The position numbers and the translations under genes are program-made. The notes under the pieces were generated by a model that was given only the letters and a program-made list of their open reading frames with translations, did not search any database and was not told the DNA's origin. Positions 35,314-43,879 of a DNA stretch of 64,000 nucleotides are shown piece after piece (the stretch's first letter is position 1; each line of letters starts with the position of its first letter). Origin of the DNA: Pseudonocardia sp. 73-21 (GTDB lineage: Bacteria; Actinomycetota; Actinomycetes; Mycobacteriales; Pseudonocardiaceae); contig NZ_MKVV01000027.1 in assembly GCF_001899645.1 (NCBI RefSeq), forward strand, positions 1-64,000, given 5' to 3'.

Positions 35314-35958
35314 ATGCCCAAGCTCGCCGTCCGCGGCTGGTTGTACGACCGCCTCATCGTGGGGATGACCACCGACTGGTACCGCGAGGTCCTGGCGCGG
35401 TTACCGGAGGGTGCCCGCGTCCTGGATGTCGGGATCGGCACCGGGGCCGCGATGTCGCGGTGTGCCGACCTGGTGCGTGACAAGGACCTCACCGTGGTCG
35501 GCCTGGACATCGACGCCGACTACGTCACGCGCTGCCACCGCGAGCTGGCCAGGGCCGGCCTCTCGGACCGGGTCGAGCCGCTGCTGGCGTCGGTGTACGA
35601 CCACGAGGGCGGCCCCTACGACGCCGTCTACTTCAGCGCGAGCCTGATGCTGCTGCCCGACCCCGCGGCCGCCATCACGCACGTGGTGGCCCAGCTGGTG
35701 CCGGGTGGGCGCGTCTTCGCCACGCAGACGTTCCAGCAGCGACGATCGAAGCTGATGGAGCGGGCGAAACCGATGATCCGGCACGTCACCACGATCGACT
35801 TCGGCCGCGTCACCTACGAGGACGACTTCCGCGCGTGCATGACCGCTGCCGGCGTCGAGCTGGTGGAGCTGCACACGATGAGCGCCAGCCGCTACCTGAG
35901 CCACCGCCTGGCGGTGGCGCGGGTGGCCGACGACGAGGCGGACCGCTCCGCCGCCTGA
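35314..35958 (+). CDS. Class I SAM-dependent methyltransferase
   Basis: A 214-residue Rossmann-fold methyltransferase. Motif I VLDVGIGTGAAM is near 36-47, the acidic motif II GLDIDADYV near 66, and PYDAVYFSASLMLLPD the post-motif region. The N-terminus and small size suggest a small-molecule or quinone/lipid type substrate, unassigned. It starts six bases after the DUF3039 stop. Confidence 0.82.
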   Translation: MPKLAVRGWLYDRLIVGMTTDWYREVLARLPEGARVLDVGIGTGAAMSRCADLVRDKDLTVVGLDIDADYVTRCHRELARAGLSDRVEPLLASVYDHEGGPYDAVYFSASLMLLPDPAAAITHVVAQLVPGGRVFATQTFQQRRSKLMERAKPMIRHVTTIDFGRVTYEDDFRACMTAAGVELVELHTMSASRYLSHRLAVARVADDEADRSAA

Positions 35959-35977
35959 CGCACCGTCCCGGCGCGCG

Positions 35978-35998
35978 CCCGTCGGAACTGGGGACGGG
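35978..35998. terminator. Weak hairpin between convergent genes
   Basis: CCCGTC (35978-35983) pairs with GACGGG (35993-35998) around a 9-base loop, between the methyltransferase and the convergent depolymerase gene. The stem is short, so this is only a candidate terminator. Confidence 0.35.
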
Positions 35999-36027
35999 AG
36001 CAGGGCAGGGCGGGGCCGCCCCGGGAC

Positions 36028-36855
36028 TCAGTCCTCCAGGAGGAAGTGGTCGATCACCGGTGTCAGGTCCTTCGCCTCCGTCAGGAGGGCCAGGTGGCCT
36101 CCTTCGTAGATGTGCAGTCGTGACCTCGGGATGCCGCGCGCCATGATCTTCGCGTTGACGATCGGGATGATCGGGTCGTCGTCCCCGGCGATGATCAGCG
36201 TGGGCTGGCGGATCAGGCCCAGCGCGGGCAGGCTGCTCCAGCCCGCTCCGGCGAGGAGCTGGTAGTAGTAGCCGCGGCTGGGGCCCTTGCGGGTGAAGGC
36301 GTGCAGCACGTTGGCGGCGGCCTCCGGGGTGGACCGCATCGTGCCGCCGTAGATCTCGCCGGCGATGGTGCGGGCGTAGTCCGGGTCCTGGTGACGGCGC
36401 GGCGTGAGCATCTTGGCGAGCACGTTCGGCCGCGCGGGCACCATCAGCGAGCCGGTGCCGGTGGCGGCGAGGACCAGCTTGCGGGTCTGGCGCCGCTGCA
36501 CCACGGCGAACTGCTGGGCGAGCCCGCCACCCCAGGAGAACCCCATGACGTCGACCTTGTCGTAGCCCAGGCGGCGGATCATCGTGCCGACGAGCGGCGC
36601 CAGCGTCGACATGTGGTACGGGATCCGCGGCACCGGGGAGCCGCCGATGCCGGGCACGTCGAAGCGGATCACCTCGATGGCGGGCGGCAGCTCGTCGACG
36701 AACGGCTGGAGCAGCTCCAGGCTCGCGCCGATCCCGTTGAGCAGCAGCAACGGGGTGCGGGCCGGGCCGGGCCCCGCCGCGCGGCGGATCGAGACGCGCA
36801 AGCGACGGCCGCGGACGACGGTCTCGAAGACGTCGTCTTCCAAGGAGGTACTCAT
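36028..36855 (-). CDS. phaZ: Poly(3-hydroxyalkanoate) depolymerase
   Basis: A 275-residue alpha/beta hydrolase of the intracellular medium-chain PHA depolymerase type. The nucleophile elbow is GFSWGGG (Ser107), with AGDDDPIIP supplying Asp and YEGGHLALL the His. The block GIGASLELLQPFVDELP and the lid region TPRRHQDPDYARTIAGEIYG match PhaZ. ATG 36855 overlaps the PHA synthase stop by four bases (ATGA), so synthase and depolymerase are co-translated. Confidence 0.87.
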   Translation of the reverse strand: MSTSLEDDVFETVVRGRRLRVSIRRAAGPGPARTPLLLLNGIGASLELLQPFVDELPPAIEVIRFDVPGIGGSPVPRIPYHMSTLAPLVGTMIRRLGYDKVDVMGFSWGGGLAQQFAVVQRRQTRKLVLAATGTGSLMVPARPNVLAKMLTPRRHQDPDYARTIAGEIYGGTMRSTPEAAANVLHAFTRKGPSRGYYYQLLAGAGWSSLPALGLIRQPTLIIAGDDDPIIPIVNAKIMARGIPRSRLHIYEGGHLALLTEAKDLTPVIDHFLLED

Positions 36856-38549
36856 TTCTCGAAAATGTACTCGCCGGGGGCCGGCGTCATCGCGTGCAGC
36901 CCGCGCCCGCCCAGCTCCGGCGGGGCGTCGACCGTCCCTCCCGAGTGCGGCTCCAGCCAGGCGGCGTGGTCGGGCCACCACGACCCCTTGACGGTGGTGG
37001 CCACGCTGAGCCACCCGTCCGCCGACGGCGGCGTGGGGACGGCGGCGTCCTCGGGCGAGACGCGGAACGTCGACTTCGGGTTGCCCGGCGGGTTCACCAG
37101 CGATGCGATGTGGCCGCTGGTGGAGAGCACGAACCGGCTCTCGCCGCCGAGCAGCTGCGTGGTGCGGTAGCAGGACTGCCAGGCGCACAGGTGGTCGGCG
37201 ATCCCCGCGATGACGTAGCTGGGCCGGTCGATCTTCGACAGGTCCACCGCCGTGCCGAGCATGCTCGCCCCGCCCGGCGTGACCAGGGCGTTGCGCTGCG
37301 CGATGTCGATGAAGTCGCGGTGCAGGCCGGCCGTCATGCGGGTGGTGTCGGCGTTCCAGAACAGGATGTCGAACGCCTTGGGCGCCTCGCCGCGCAGGTA
37401 GTTGTTGACCCAGTAGCTCCAGATCAGGTCGTTGGGCCGCAGCCAGGCGAACACCTCGGCCAGCGTGCGGCCGTCGAGGTAGCCCTTCTTCGCCGACGAC
37501 TCGACGGCGGTGCGCGCGGTGTCGGCGTCCATGAGCGCGCCGGTGGTGCCGGCGCGGTTCTGGTCCAGCACCGTGACGGCGAACGTCACCGACGCCACCC
37601 GCTCCTGCGCGCCGATCGCCGCGAGGTGGGCGAGCAGCATCGCGGTGATCATGCCGCCGGAGCAGAACGCCATCAGCGACGTCGACGGCGTGCGGGTGAT
37701 CGTCTCGCAGGCGTCGAGGGCGTCGAGGATGGCCTGGCCGTAGGTGTCGAGGTCCCACTCCGCGTGCTCGGCGGAGGGATTGCGCCACGACATCAGGAAC
37801 ACCTGCTGGCCGCTGGCCACCAGATTCTCGACGATGCTGCGGCCCGGCGCGAGGTCGGCCACGTAGTACTTGTTGATCGTCGGCGGCACCAGGAGCAGCG
37901 GGAGCTCGCGCACCGTCGGCGTGGTGGGCAGGTACTGGATCAGCTCGAACACCGGCGTGCGCAGCACCACGGCGCCGGGGGTGGCGGCGAGGTCCTCGCC
38001 GACGGTGAACGCGTCGGGCTCCACCATCGTGGGCACCCGCGGCGCCGAGGACATGTCGCTGACCAGCCGGCGCGTGCCGCGCACGACGCTCGCGCCCCGG
38101 GAGTCGATCGCGGCGCGCCAGGCCACCGGGTTGAGCAGGCTGTTGCTGGGCGCCAGCGCGTCGATGACGTTGCCGACGGCGAACAGGACCCGCTCGTGAT
38201 CGGCCCAGTTCAGCTCCGCGTCCTCGACGAGCTCGGTGGCCGTGCCGCCGGCGGCGATGTGGGCCTGCACGAGGCGGCGCAGCACCGGGTTGGTGCTCCA
38301 CTGCGGGTGGGCGTAGCGCTTGTCCTTGGGACTGGGCGCCACCTCGGAGCTGCCGATGCCGATGCGCGCGATCTCCGCCGCCAGGCCGGCGGCGCGGCGG
38401 GTGACCGTGACCGGCTTCGCGGCGAGCTTGGCGGCCATCCGGATCCCGGACGCGGCGGGCAGCATCCGGCGCAACGGTCCGAGTGCACCGTCGGTGAGGA
38501 GCATGTCCAGCCCGGTGGCGACGTCGACGTCCGGCTCGTCGGTGCTCAT
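36852..38549 (-). CDS. phaC: Poly(R)-hydroxyalkanoate synthase (second copy)
   Basis: A 565-residue PHA synthase. The nucleophile box is MAFCSGGM (Cys296), with GIADHLCAW for Asp and STSGHIASLVNPPGNPK for His. PPTINKYYVADLAPGRSIVE matches the block in the first synthase. With PhaZ directly downstream it resembles the phaC-phaZ order of medium-chain-length PHA operons. ATG 38549 follows AGAAGGAG. It is a paralogue, not a duplicate, of the gene at 23717. Confidence 0.92.
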   Translation of the reverse strand: MSTDEPDVDVATGLDMLLTDGALGPLRRMLPAASGIRMAAKLAAKPVTVTRRAAGLAAEIARIGIGSSEVAPSPKDKRYAHPQWSTNPVLRRLVQAHIAAGGTATELVEDAELNWADHERVLFAVGNVIDALAPSNSLLNPVAWRAAIDSRGASVVRGTRRLVSDMSSAPRVPTMVEPDAFTVGEDLAATPGAVVLRTPVFELIQYLPTTPTVRELPLLLVPPTINKYYVADLAPGRSIVENLVASGQQVFLMSWRNPSAEHAEWDLDTYGQAILDALDACETITRTPSTSLMAFCSGGMITAMLLAHLAAIGAQERVASVTFAVTVLDQNRAGTTGALMDADTARTAVESSAKKGYLDGRTLAEVFAWLRPNDLIWSYWVNNYLRGEAPKAFDILFWNADTTRMTAGLHRDFIDIAQRNALVTPGGASMLGTAVDLSKIDRPSYVIAGIADHLCAWQSCYRTTQLLGGESRFVLSTSGHIASLVNPPGNPKSTFRVSPEDAAVPTPPSADGWLSVATTVKGSWWPDHAAWLEPHSGGTVDAPPELGGRGLHAMTPAPGEYIFEK

Positions 38550-38745
38550 GATCGTGCTCCTTCTCACAGCGGGTGGGCCCAGCTTGAGTGGCCGGGACCC
38601 GCAGCGGCAAGTCCTGACCCTTCCATCGTGGGCGCCCGGGGTGGGCGGCGGGGCCGCCGATGCCGTCCCGTTACCCTGGCCCCTGCCCGCACGGAGCCGC
38701 CCCGAGGCCCGCGGAACCCTCGCAGCCGAGACGTCAGGGAGTCGT

Positions 38746-40461
38746 GTGTCGCAAGCCCAACCGATCGCGCCCGCGTCCCGTCCGCTGCGCGCCTGGCAGC
38801 GCAGTGCGCTGGCCCGCTATCTCGCCGCCGCGCCGCAGGACTTCCTCGCGGTCGCGACGCCCGGCGCGGGCAAGACCACCTTCGCGCTGCGGGTGGCGTC
38901 GGAGCTGCTGGCCGACCGGGTGATCGAGCGGATCACGGTCGTGGCGCCCACCGAGCACCTCAAGACGCAGTGGTCGGTGGCCGCGGCTCAGGTCGGCATC
39001 GCGATCGACCCCGACTTCCGCAACTCCACCGGCGCCACGTCGTCGGACTACACGGGCATCGCCGTCACCTACGCGGGCGTCGCCGCCCACCCCCTGCTGC
39101 ACCGCGCGCGGACGGAGAACCGCCGCACGCTGGTGATCCTCGACGAGGTGCACCACACCGGCGACGCGCGCTCCTGGGGTGACGCGATCAAGGAGGCGTT
39201 CGAGCCGGCCACCCGCCGCCTCACGCTCACCGGCACCCCGTTCCGCAGCGACGACAGCCCCATCCCGTTCATCGACTACCTGCCCGACGCCGAGGGGGCC
39301 CTGCGCAGCCGCGCAGACCACTCCTACGGCTACGCGGAGGCCCTCGCCGACGGAGTGGTCCGGCCCGTCGTCTTCCTGGCCTACTCGGGGCTGTCGAGCT
39401 GGCGCACCAGCGCGGGCGAGGAGATCACGGCGCGCCTCGGCGAGCCGATGACCGGTGAGCAGACCGCCCGCGCCTGGCGCACCGCGCTGGATCCCGGTGG
39501 CGAGTGGATGCCCGCGGTCCTGCGGGCGGCCGACAGGCGCCTGACGGGCCACCGCGCGGGCGGCATGCCCGACGCCGGCGGGCTCGTCATCGCCACCGAC
39601 CAGACCACCGCACGCGCCTACGCGGCGATCCTCACCGAGGTGACGGGTACGCCGCCGGTGGTGGTGCTCTCCGACGAGCAGGGCGCGTCGGCGCGCATCG
39701 CGCGGTTCAGCGAGTCCGACGACCGCTGGATGGTGGCTGTCCGAATGGTCAGTGAGGGCGTCGACGTGCCCCGGCTGGCCGTCGGGGTCTACGCCACCAG
39801 CGCGTCCACACCGCTGTTCTTCGCGCAGGCCGTCGGGCGCTTCGTGCGGTCGCGGCGGCCGGGGGAGACCGCGTCGGTGTTCGTGCCGTCGGTGCCCGTG
39901 CTGCTGGGCCTGGCGAGCGAGCTGGAGGCCCAGCGCGACCACGTCCTGGGCAAGCCGCACCGCCCCGAGGAGCAGTGGAACGACGAGGAGCTCGCCGCCG
40001 CCAACCGGCAGGAGGACGAGCCGGGGGAGGACGAGAAGTCGTTCACCGCGCTGGAGGCCCACGCCGAGCTCGACCAGCTCATCTACGAGGGCACGTCGTT
40101 CTCCGCCGACGAGGAGGACTACCTGGGGCTGCCCGGGCTGCTGGAGCCAGACCAGGTGCGCACCCTGCTCTCCCAGCGGCAGAAGGACTGGCTGACGCGC
40201 TCGCAACGCAAGTCCGCCGCGGCCGCCCCACCGGTGGTGCCCGCCCCGCCGGCGGAGCGCCCCCAGCTGTCGGTGCGCGAGCACCTGAACAAGCTGCGCA
40301 AGGAGCTCAACACCCTGGTGGCGCTGCACAACCACCGCACGAAGAAGCCGCACGGCATGATCCACAACGAGCTGCGGGCGAAGTGCGGCGGCCCGCCCAC
40401 GGCGATGGCGAGCATCGAGCAGCTCGAGGAGCGCATCGCCACCCTCCGCAGCTGGCGCTGA
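38746..40461 (+). CDS. DEAD/DEAH-box helicase (superfamily 2)
   Basis: A 571-residue helicase-like ATPase. Motif I is ATPGAGKTT (Lys43), motif Ia VVAPTEHLKTQW, motif II DEVHH (133-137), motif III LTGTPFRS, and motif VI QAVGRFVRSRRPGE. The C-terminal 150 residues are charged and end in a coiled-coil-like HLNKLRKELNTLV stretch. It fits the RadD/ERCC3-like group of stand-alone helicases; the process is unknown. GTG 38746 follows AGGGAG. Repeat array C begins 52 bases after the stop. Confidence 0.87.
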   Translation: MSQAQPIAPASRPLRAWQRSALARYLAAAPQDFLAVATPGAGKTTFALRVASELLADRVIERITVVAPTEHLKTQWSVAAAQVGIAIDPDFRNSTGATSSDYTGIAVTYAGVAAHPLLHRARTENRRTLVILDEVHHTGDARSWGDAIKEAFEPATRRLTLTGTPFRSDDSPIPFIDYLPDAEGALRSRADHSYGYAEALADGVVRPVVFLAYSGLSSWRTSAGEEITARLGEPMTGEQTARAWRTALDPGGEWMPAVLRAADRRLTGHRAGGMPDAGGLVIATDQTTARAYAAILTEVTGTPPVVVLSDEQGASARIARFSESDDRWMVAVRMVSEGVDVPRLAVGVYATSASTPLFFAQAVGRFVRSRRPGETASVFVPSVPVLLGLASELEAQRDHVLGKPHRPEEQWNDEELAAANRQEDEPGEDEKSFTALEAHAELDQLIYEGTSFSADEEDYLGLPGLLEPDQVRTLLSQRQKDWLTRSQRKSAAAAPPVVPAPPAERPQLSVREHLNKLRKELNTLVALHNHRTKKPHGMIHNELRAKCGGPPTAMASIEQLEERIATLRSWR

Positions 40462-40513
40462 CCCGCCGCGCTGACCCGCCCCGCCCCCGCCCCGCCCCCG
40501 CCCCGGCGCCGCC

Positions 40514-40660
40514 CGCGAGTCGGGCCGCACGTGCCCGCGAGTCGGGGTCTGCGTGCGACCGAGTCGGGGTGTGCGTGTGCGCGAGTCGGGGTCTGCGTGC
40601 GACCGAGTCGGGCCGTATGTGCCCGCGAGTTGGGGTGTGCGTGTGCGCGAGTCGGGGGCC
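40514..40660 (+). repeat. Array C of the 22-bp CGCGAGTCGG repeat (7 units)
   Basis: Cores begin at 40514, 40536, 40558, 40580, 40602, 40624 and 40646, all exactly 22 apart. Units 3 and 5 have ACCGAGTCGG and unit 6 has CGCGAGTTGG. Linkers are of two alternating types, near GGTCTGCGTGCG and GGTGTGCGTGTG, suggesting expansion by doublets. It lies in sense orientation after the helicase gene. Confidence 0.92.
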
Positions 40661-40710
40661 TACGGGGCGTCGCTGGCCGGGACGCGAGACGCGGCGGAAG
40701 CGGCTGCGCG

Positions 40711-40775
40711 GTGATCGTTGACCGGGGACGCGGAACCGTCCCACGTGCAGCCACACGTCCCCGACCGGCGATCAC
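40711..40775. repeat. 65-bp GTGATC...GATCAC hairpin element (copy 2)
   Basis: The 20-base arms at 40711-40730 and 40756-40775 pair at 16 of 20 positions around a 25-base loop. Ends are GTGATC and GATCAC. It sits between arrays C and D. Confidence 0.55.
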
Positions 40776-40915
40776 GGCCGGACGGATCGTCGATGATCGG
40801 CGTTCCGGGACCGGCGGGCGTGAGGGGCCGGAACCGGGTCGCCGAATGCGCACTGGTTCGGGTCATCGCCCGAACGGGTGAGCGCTGATCATGACGGCGA
40901 CGGGCTGGTCCGATG

Positions 40916-40980
40916 GTGATCGTCGGTTCGGGACGCCGCGCAGCGTCGGGCACGGCTACGCATCCCCGGATGGTGATCAT
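40916..40980. repeat. 65-bp GTGATC...GATCAT element (degenerate copy)
   Basis: GTGATC at 40916-40921 and GATCAT at 40975-40980 are spaced as in the other copies, with one changed terminal base. Internal pairing is weaker than in the other copies, so it may be a decayed member. Confidence 0.4.
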
Positions 40981-41053
40981 GGTCCGGCGCCGGCGGCAGG
41001 CTCACTGGTGATCCCCCGAGGGCTCCGCGACCGGTCCGTCCCACGTCCCGGAC

Positions 41054-41131
41054 GCGACTCGCGCGCACGCAGAGCCCGACTCGCGCGCACGGAGGGCCCG
41101 ACTCGCGGACATGGAGGGCCCGACTCGCGGG
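41054..41131 (-). repeat. Array D of the 22-bp CGCGAGTCGG repeat (4 units)
   Basis: On the minus strand cores occupy 41129-41120, 41107-41098, 41085-41076 and 41063-41054 (the last degenerate), spaced 22 bases. Linkers are like those of arrays C and E (near GGCTCTGCGTGCG). It lies about 100 bases after the stop of the minus-strand DUF7455 gene and is inverted relative to array C. Confidence 0.9.
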
Positions 41132-41231
41132 GTCGGGATTGCCGGGGACGGCGAAAGGGGCGGGGACCGTGTGGTCCCCGCCCCTCCGCGGACGTGTGGT
41201 GGGCCGGTCTCGAGCCGGCTTGGTCACGTGC

Positions 41232-41408
41232 CTACTGGAGTTGTGCCTGCATCTCGGCCAGCTTGTCGGCGTGGGCCTTCGCGTGGTGACCGCAGAAGAG
41301 CAGCTCGCCGCCCTTGGGCAGTACGGCTCGCACCTTCGCCGCCGCGCCGCATCGGTCGCAGCGGTCGGCAAGAGTCAACTCGGGCCGGGTAAGGGTTCCT
41401 GGCTGCAT
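41232..41408 (-). CDS. DUF7455 family small zinc-binding protein
   Basis: A 58-residue protein with LADRCDRCGAAAKVRAVLP and ELLFCGHHAKAH. The pairs Cys17/Cys20 and Cys/His near 44-47 make a likely zinc ribbon. The family is widespread in actinobacteria and unassigned. I chose ATG 41408 because it follows GGAGGGAGA; a longer frame to 41504 has no support. Confidence 0.87.
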   Translation of the reverse strand: MQPGTLTRPELTLADRCDRCGAAAKVRAVLPKGGELLFCGHHAKAHADKLAEMQAQLQ

Positions 41409-41692
41409 GGCGGTCTCCCTCCGTTCGGCCCCGGGACAACTCCCGAGACCGTTCACTGTGACGACCGCTTGCGCGGTGCGTCCACTCTCCCAGACGTTCA
41501 GCACCCCTGCTCGTGTTCCCGTCGCGTGTCGCGACGACCGTCACGTTTGCCGCGGGAGCGAGCAGATTCAGTTGGCTGGTTCGGTTGACACCCTGTCGTC
41601 GGTTGACGATGAGTGAATTCTGCGGTGCGTACCGGGTCACCGCAAGGTGGGCTGTGTTAACACTCCCGCGGGGGCGATTACGCTGAGCAGTC

Positions 41693-42568
41693 GTGACGAG
41701 CAGCGTGCGGAACCGGGTCCCGGCCCCTGCCCTGTTCGTTGCCGGCGCCGTCTCGATGTACGTCGGGGCGGCGCTGGCGGTCGCACTGTTCGATCGCCTG
41801 TCGCCGACCACCGTCGCCGTGTTACGGCTGGTGGGGGCCGCCGTGGTGCTGATCATCTGGCGACGACCCGAACGGGTGGCGTGGCGGGGGAGGCGCCTCG
41901 GGAGGGCCGTTCTGTTCGGCATGGCGACGGCGCTGATGAACATCGCGTTCTACGAGGCGATCGCCCGGCTCCCGCTGGGCACCGCGGTGGCCGTCGAGTT
42001 CTGCGGGCCGGTGGCGGTGGCGGCGCTCGCGTCGCAGCGCGCCCGCGATGTCGCCGCGGTGGTGCTGGCTGCCCTCGGGGTGCTCCTCATCGCCGATGTG
42101 CGCTGGTCAGGGAGTCCGTCGGGGGTGCTGTGGGCCCTGACGGCGGCGGCGATGTGGGCGGCCTACATCGTGCTCGGCAAGCGCGTGGCGAGCGCCGGGA
42201 ACGGGCTCGACGACATGGCCGTGGGGTTCGCGGTGTCCGCCGTGATGCTCTCCCCGCTGCTGTTCGTCGGGGGCGTGGGAGCGCTCTCCGCGCTCGGCGA
42301 CCCCCTGGTGGCGGCCATCGCCGTGGGGGTCGGGGTGCTGTCGAGCGTGGTGCCCTACGTGATCGACCAGATCGTGCTGCGCCGGGTCGGCCGGGCCCGG
42401 TTCGCGGTGCTGCTGGCCCTGCTCCCGGCCACGGCCACCGTGGTCGGTCTGCTCACGTTGCAGCAGGTCCCGGGCTTGTGGGAAGCGGCGGGGATATCCG
42501 CGGTCATCGCCGCCGTCGCGCTGCGGTCCCGCGACGGCGACGAGCCGGCGCCGGTGCTGCGGACGTGA
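41693..42568 (+). CDS. EamA/RhtA-like drug-metabolite exporter
   Basis: A 291-residue membrane protein with ten predicted helices arranged as two EamA repeats. PTTVAVLRLVGAAVVLIIWRRP and GTAVAVEFCGPVAVAAL in the first half, and VVPYVIDQIVLRRVG in the second, resemble RhtA threonine/homoserine exporters. The real substrate is unknown. GTG 41693 starts it, divergent from DUF7455. Confidence 0.83.
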   Translation: MTSSVRNRVPAPALFVAGAVSMYVGAALAVALFDRLSPTTVAVLRLVGAAVVLIIWRRPERVAWRGRRLGRAVLFGMATALMNIAFYEAIARLPLGTAVAVEFCGPVAVAALASQRARDVAAVVLAALGVLLIADVRWSGSPSGVLWALTAAAMWAAYIVLGKRVASAGNGLDDMAVGFAVSAVMLSPLLFVGGVGALSALGDPLVAAIAVGVGVLSSVVPYVIDQIVLRRVGRARFAVLLALLPATATVVGLLTLQQVPGLWEAAGISAVIAAVALRSRDGDEPAPVLRT

Positions 42569-42613
42569 CACGGATCACGCAGGGTAATCTGCCGAATATG
42601 ACACTGCGTAATT

Positions 42614-42657
42614 GATTTCGCCCGGATCAGGTGACGCTGGGGCACCTGAGTGAAATC
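42614..42657. terminator. Bidirectional terminator hairpin between exporter and ppk2
   Basis: TCAGGTG (42627-42633) pairs with CACCTGA (42643-42649) around a 9-base loop. An outer pair GATTTC / GAAATC (42614-42619 and 42652-42657) extends the structure across an internal loop. It lies between convergent genes. Confidence 0.6.
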
Positions 42658-42662
42658 GGTCG

Positions 42663-43589
42663 TTACTCGTGTGGACGGGCGGCGAGCGGCGGGAAGTGGC
42701 CGGTCCGCTCGCCGTACTCGAACAGCTCGGCCGCCGGACCGACGATCAGCGGGTCGGGGTCGGTGGCCACGTCGAGGGCCTTGCCGGGGTAGTCGAACAG
42801 GCGCAGGACGTGGCGCATGGCCTCGAGCCGGGCCCGCTTCTTGTCGTTGCTCTTGATCACCGTCCACGGCGCGTCGGCGGTGTCGGTGTAGAAGAACATC
42901 GCCTCCTTGGCCTCGGTGTAGTCCTCCCACTTGTCGAGCGAGGCGAGGTCCATGGGGGAGAGCTTCCACTGCCGGACGGGGTCGACCTGGCGGATCGTGA
43001 AGCGGGTGAGCTGTTCGTTCTGCGACACCGAGAACCACAGCTTGACCAGCGTGATCCCGCTGCGCACGAGCATCCGTTCCAGCTCCGGAGTGGTGCGCAG
43101 GAACTCCATGTACTCGCGCGGCTCGGCGAAGCCCATGACCCGTTCGACGCCGGCACGGTTGTACCAGCTGCGGTCGAACATGAGGATCTCGCCGGCGGCG
43201 GGCAGGTGGGCCACGTAGCGCTGGAAGTACCACTGGGTGGACTCGCGCTCGGTCGGCTTCTCCAGCGCGACGACGCGGGCGCCACGCGGGTTGAGGTGCT
43301 CCATGAAGCGTTTGATCGTGCCGCCCTTGCCGGCGGCGTCGCGGCCCTCGAACAGGATGACGACGCGTTGGCCGGTCTCTTTCACCCAGTTCTGCAGCTT
43401 GAGCAGCTCGATCTGCAGCAGTCGCTTGGTGCGGTCGTACTCGCCGCGGGAGAGGCGCTCGTCGTAGGGGTAGCCCTCGCGCCACGTGTCGACGTGGCTG
43501 CCGTCGGGGCCGACGAGGACGGGGTCGTCGTCGTCGGAGTCGTCGACGCGCAGGGCGGAGGGGTCCGCGAGGAAGTCCGGGATGGCCAC
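42663..43589 (-). CDS. ppk2: Polyphosphate kinase 2
   Basis: A 308-residue PPK2-family enzyme transferring phosphate between polyphosphate and nucleotides. Walker A GRDAAGKGGT is at 82-91, Walker B FDRSWYNRAGVERVMGF near 146, and the lid region carries ESTQWYFQRY. Single-domain length fits class I. The start is GTG 43589, leaving an acidic N-terminal tail (DDSDDDD). It is transcribed toward the exporter gene. Confidence 0.92.
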   Translation of the reverse strand: MAIPDFLADPSALRVDDSDDDDPVLVGPDGSHVDTWREGYPYDERLSRGEYDRTKRLLQIELLKLQNWVKETGQRVVILFEGRDAAGKGGTIKRFMEHLNPRGARVVALEKPTERESTQWYFQRYVAHLPAAGEILMFDRSWYNRAGVERVMGFAEPREYMEFLRTTPELERMLVRSGITLVKLWFSVSQNEQLTRFTIRQVDPVRQWKLSPMDLASLDKWEDYTEAKEAMFFYTDTADAPWTVIKSNDKKRARLEAMRHVLRLFDYPGKALDVATDPDPLIVGPAAELFEYGERTGHFPPLAARPHE

Positions 43590-43879
43590 CGGCGCACCTT
43601 CGTCCGTCGGCGTGTCCGGACGGTGAACGCGGGATGGACGGTGGCGGTGCCGCCGGGCGTCGGTGTGGTGACGCCGGGTGTGGGCCGTTCGGCCTACTGG
43701 GCGGCCTCCGGACGGTGGGCGTCGCAACAAATCGGAGCTCGTGTTGCGGAAACGTGACCGATTTCGGGAACTTGAACGATTCAGTGTGCTTGGCACCACT
43801 CCAGTTGGGGACATACGTTGCCGGTCACAACATTTACCCGCCTCGGCGGGACTCCCCGACGCTGTGGAAGGAACACGAG

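Larger units (their letters stand above)
40462..41231. other. Repeat-filled intergenic island without a convincing gene
   Basis: This 770-base stretch holds array C (40514-40657), two GTGATC hairpin elements (40711 and 40916), other GATC-containing half motifs near 40793, 40887 and 41008, and array D in inverted orientation (41054-41131). A C-rich CCCCGCC tract precedes array C. Open frames exist on both strands, but they translate to low-complexity Arg/Pro/Ser/Thr repeats with 22-base periodicity, so I do not call a gene. Confidence 0.75.

Noticed and set aside
36028..38610. One 860-residue minus-strand protein
   Set aside because: It is the PhaZ frame read through in the wrong frame across the second PHA synthase; both real genes have good starts, triads and a 4-base overlap.
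40514..40660. CRISPR array
   Set aside because: Regular repeats are present, but the repeated core is only 10 bases, the 12-base spacers are similar to one another, and no cas genes are nearby.
40530..40885. Short ORFs across array C encoding Cys/Arg/Val-rich repeats
   Set aside because: They are translations of the 22-base DNA repeat in successive frames; nothing but the repeat supports them.
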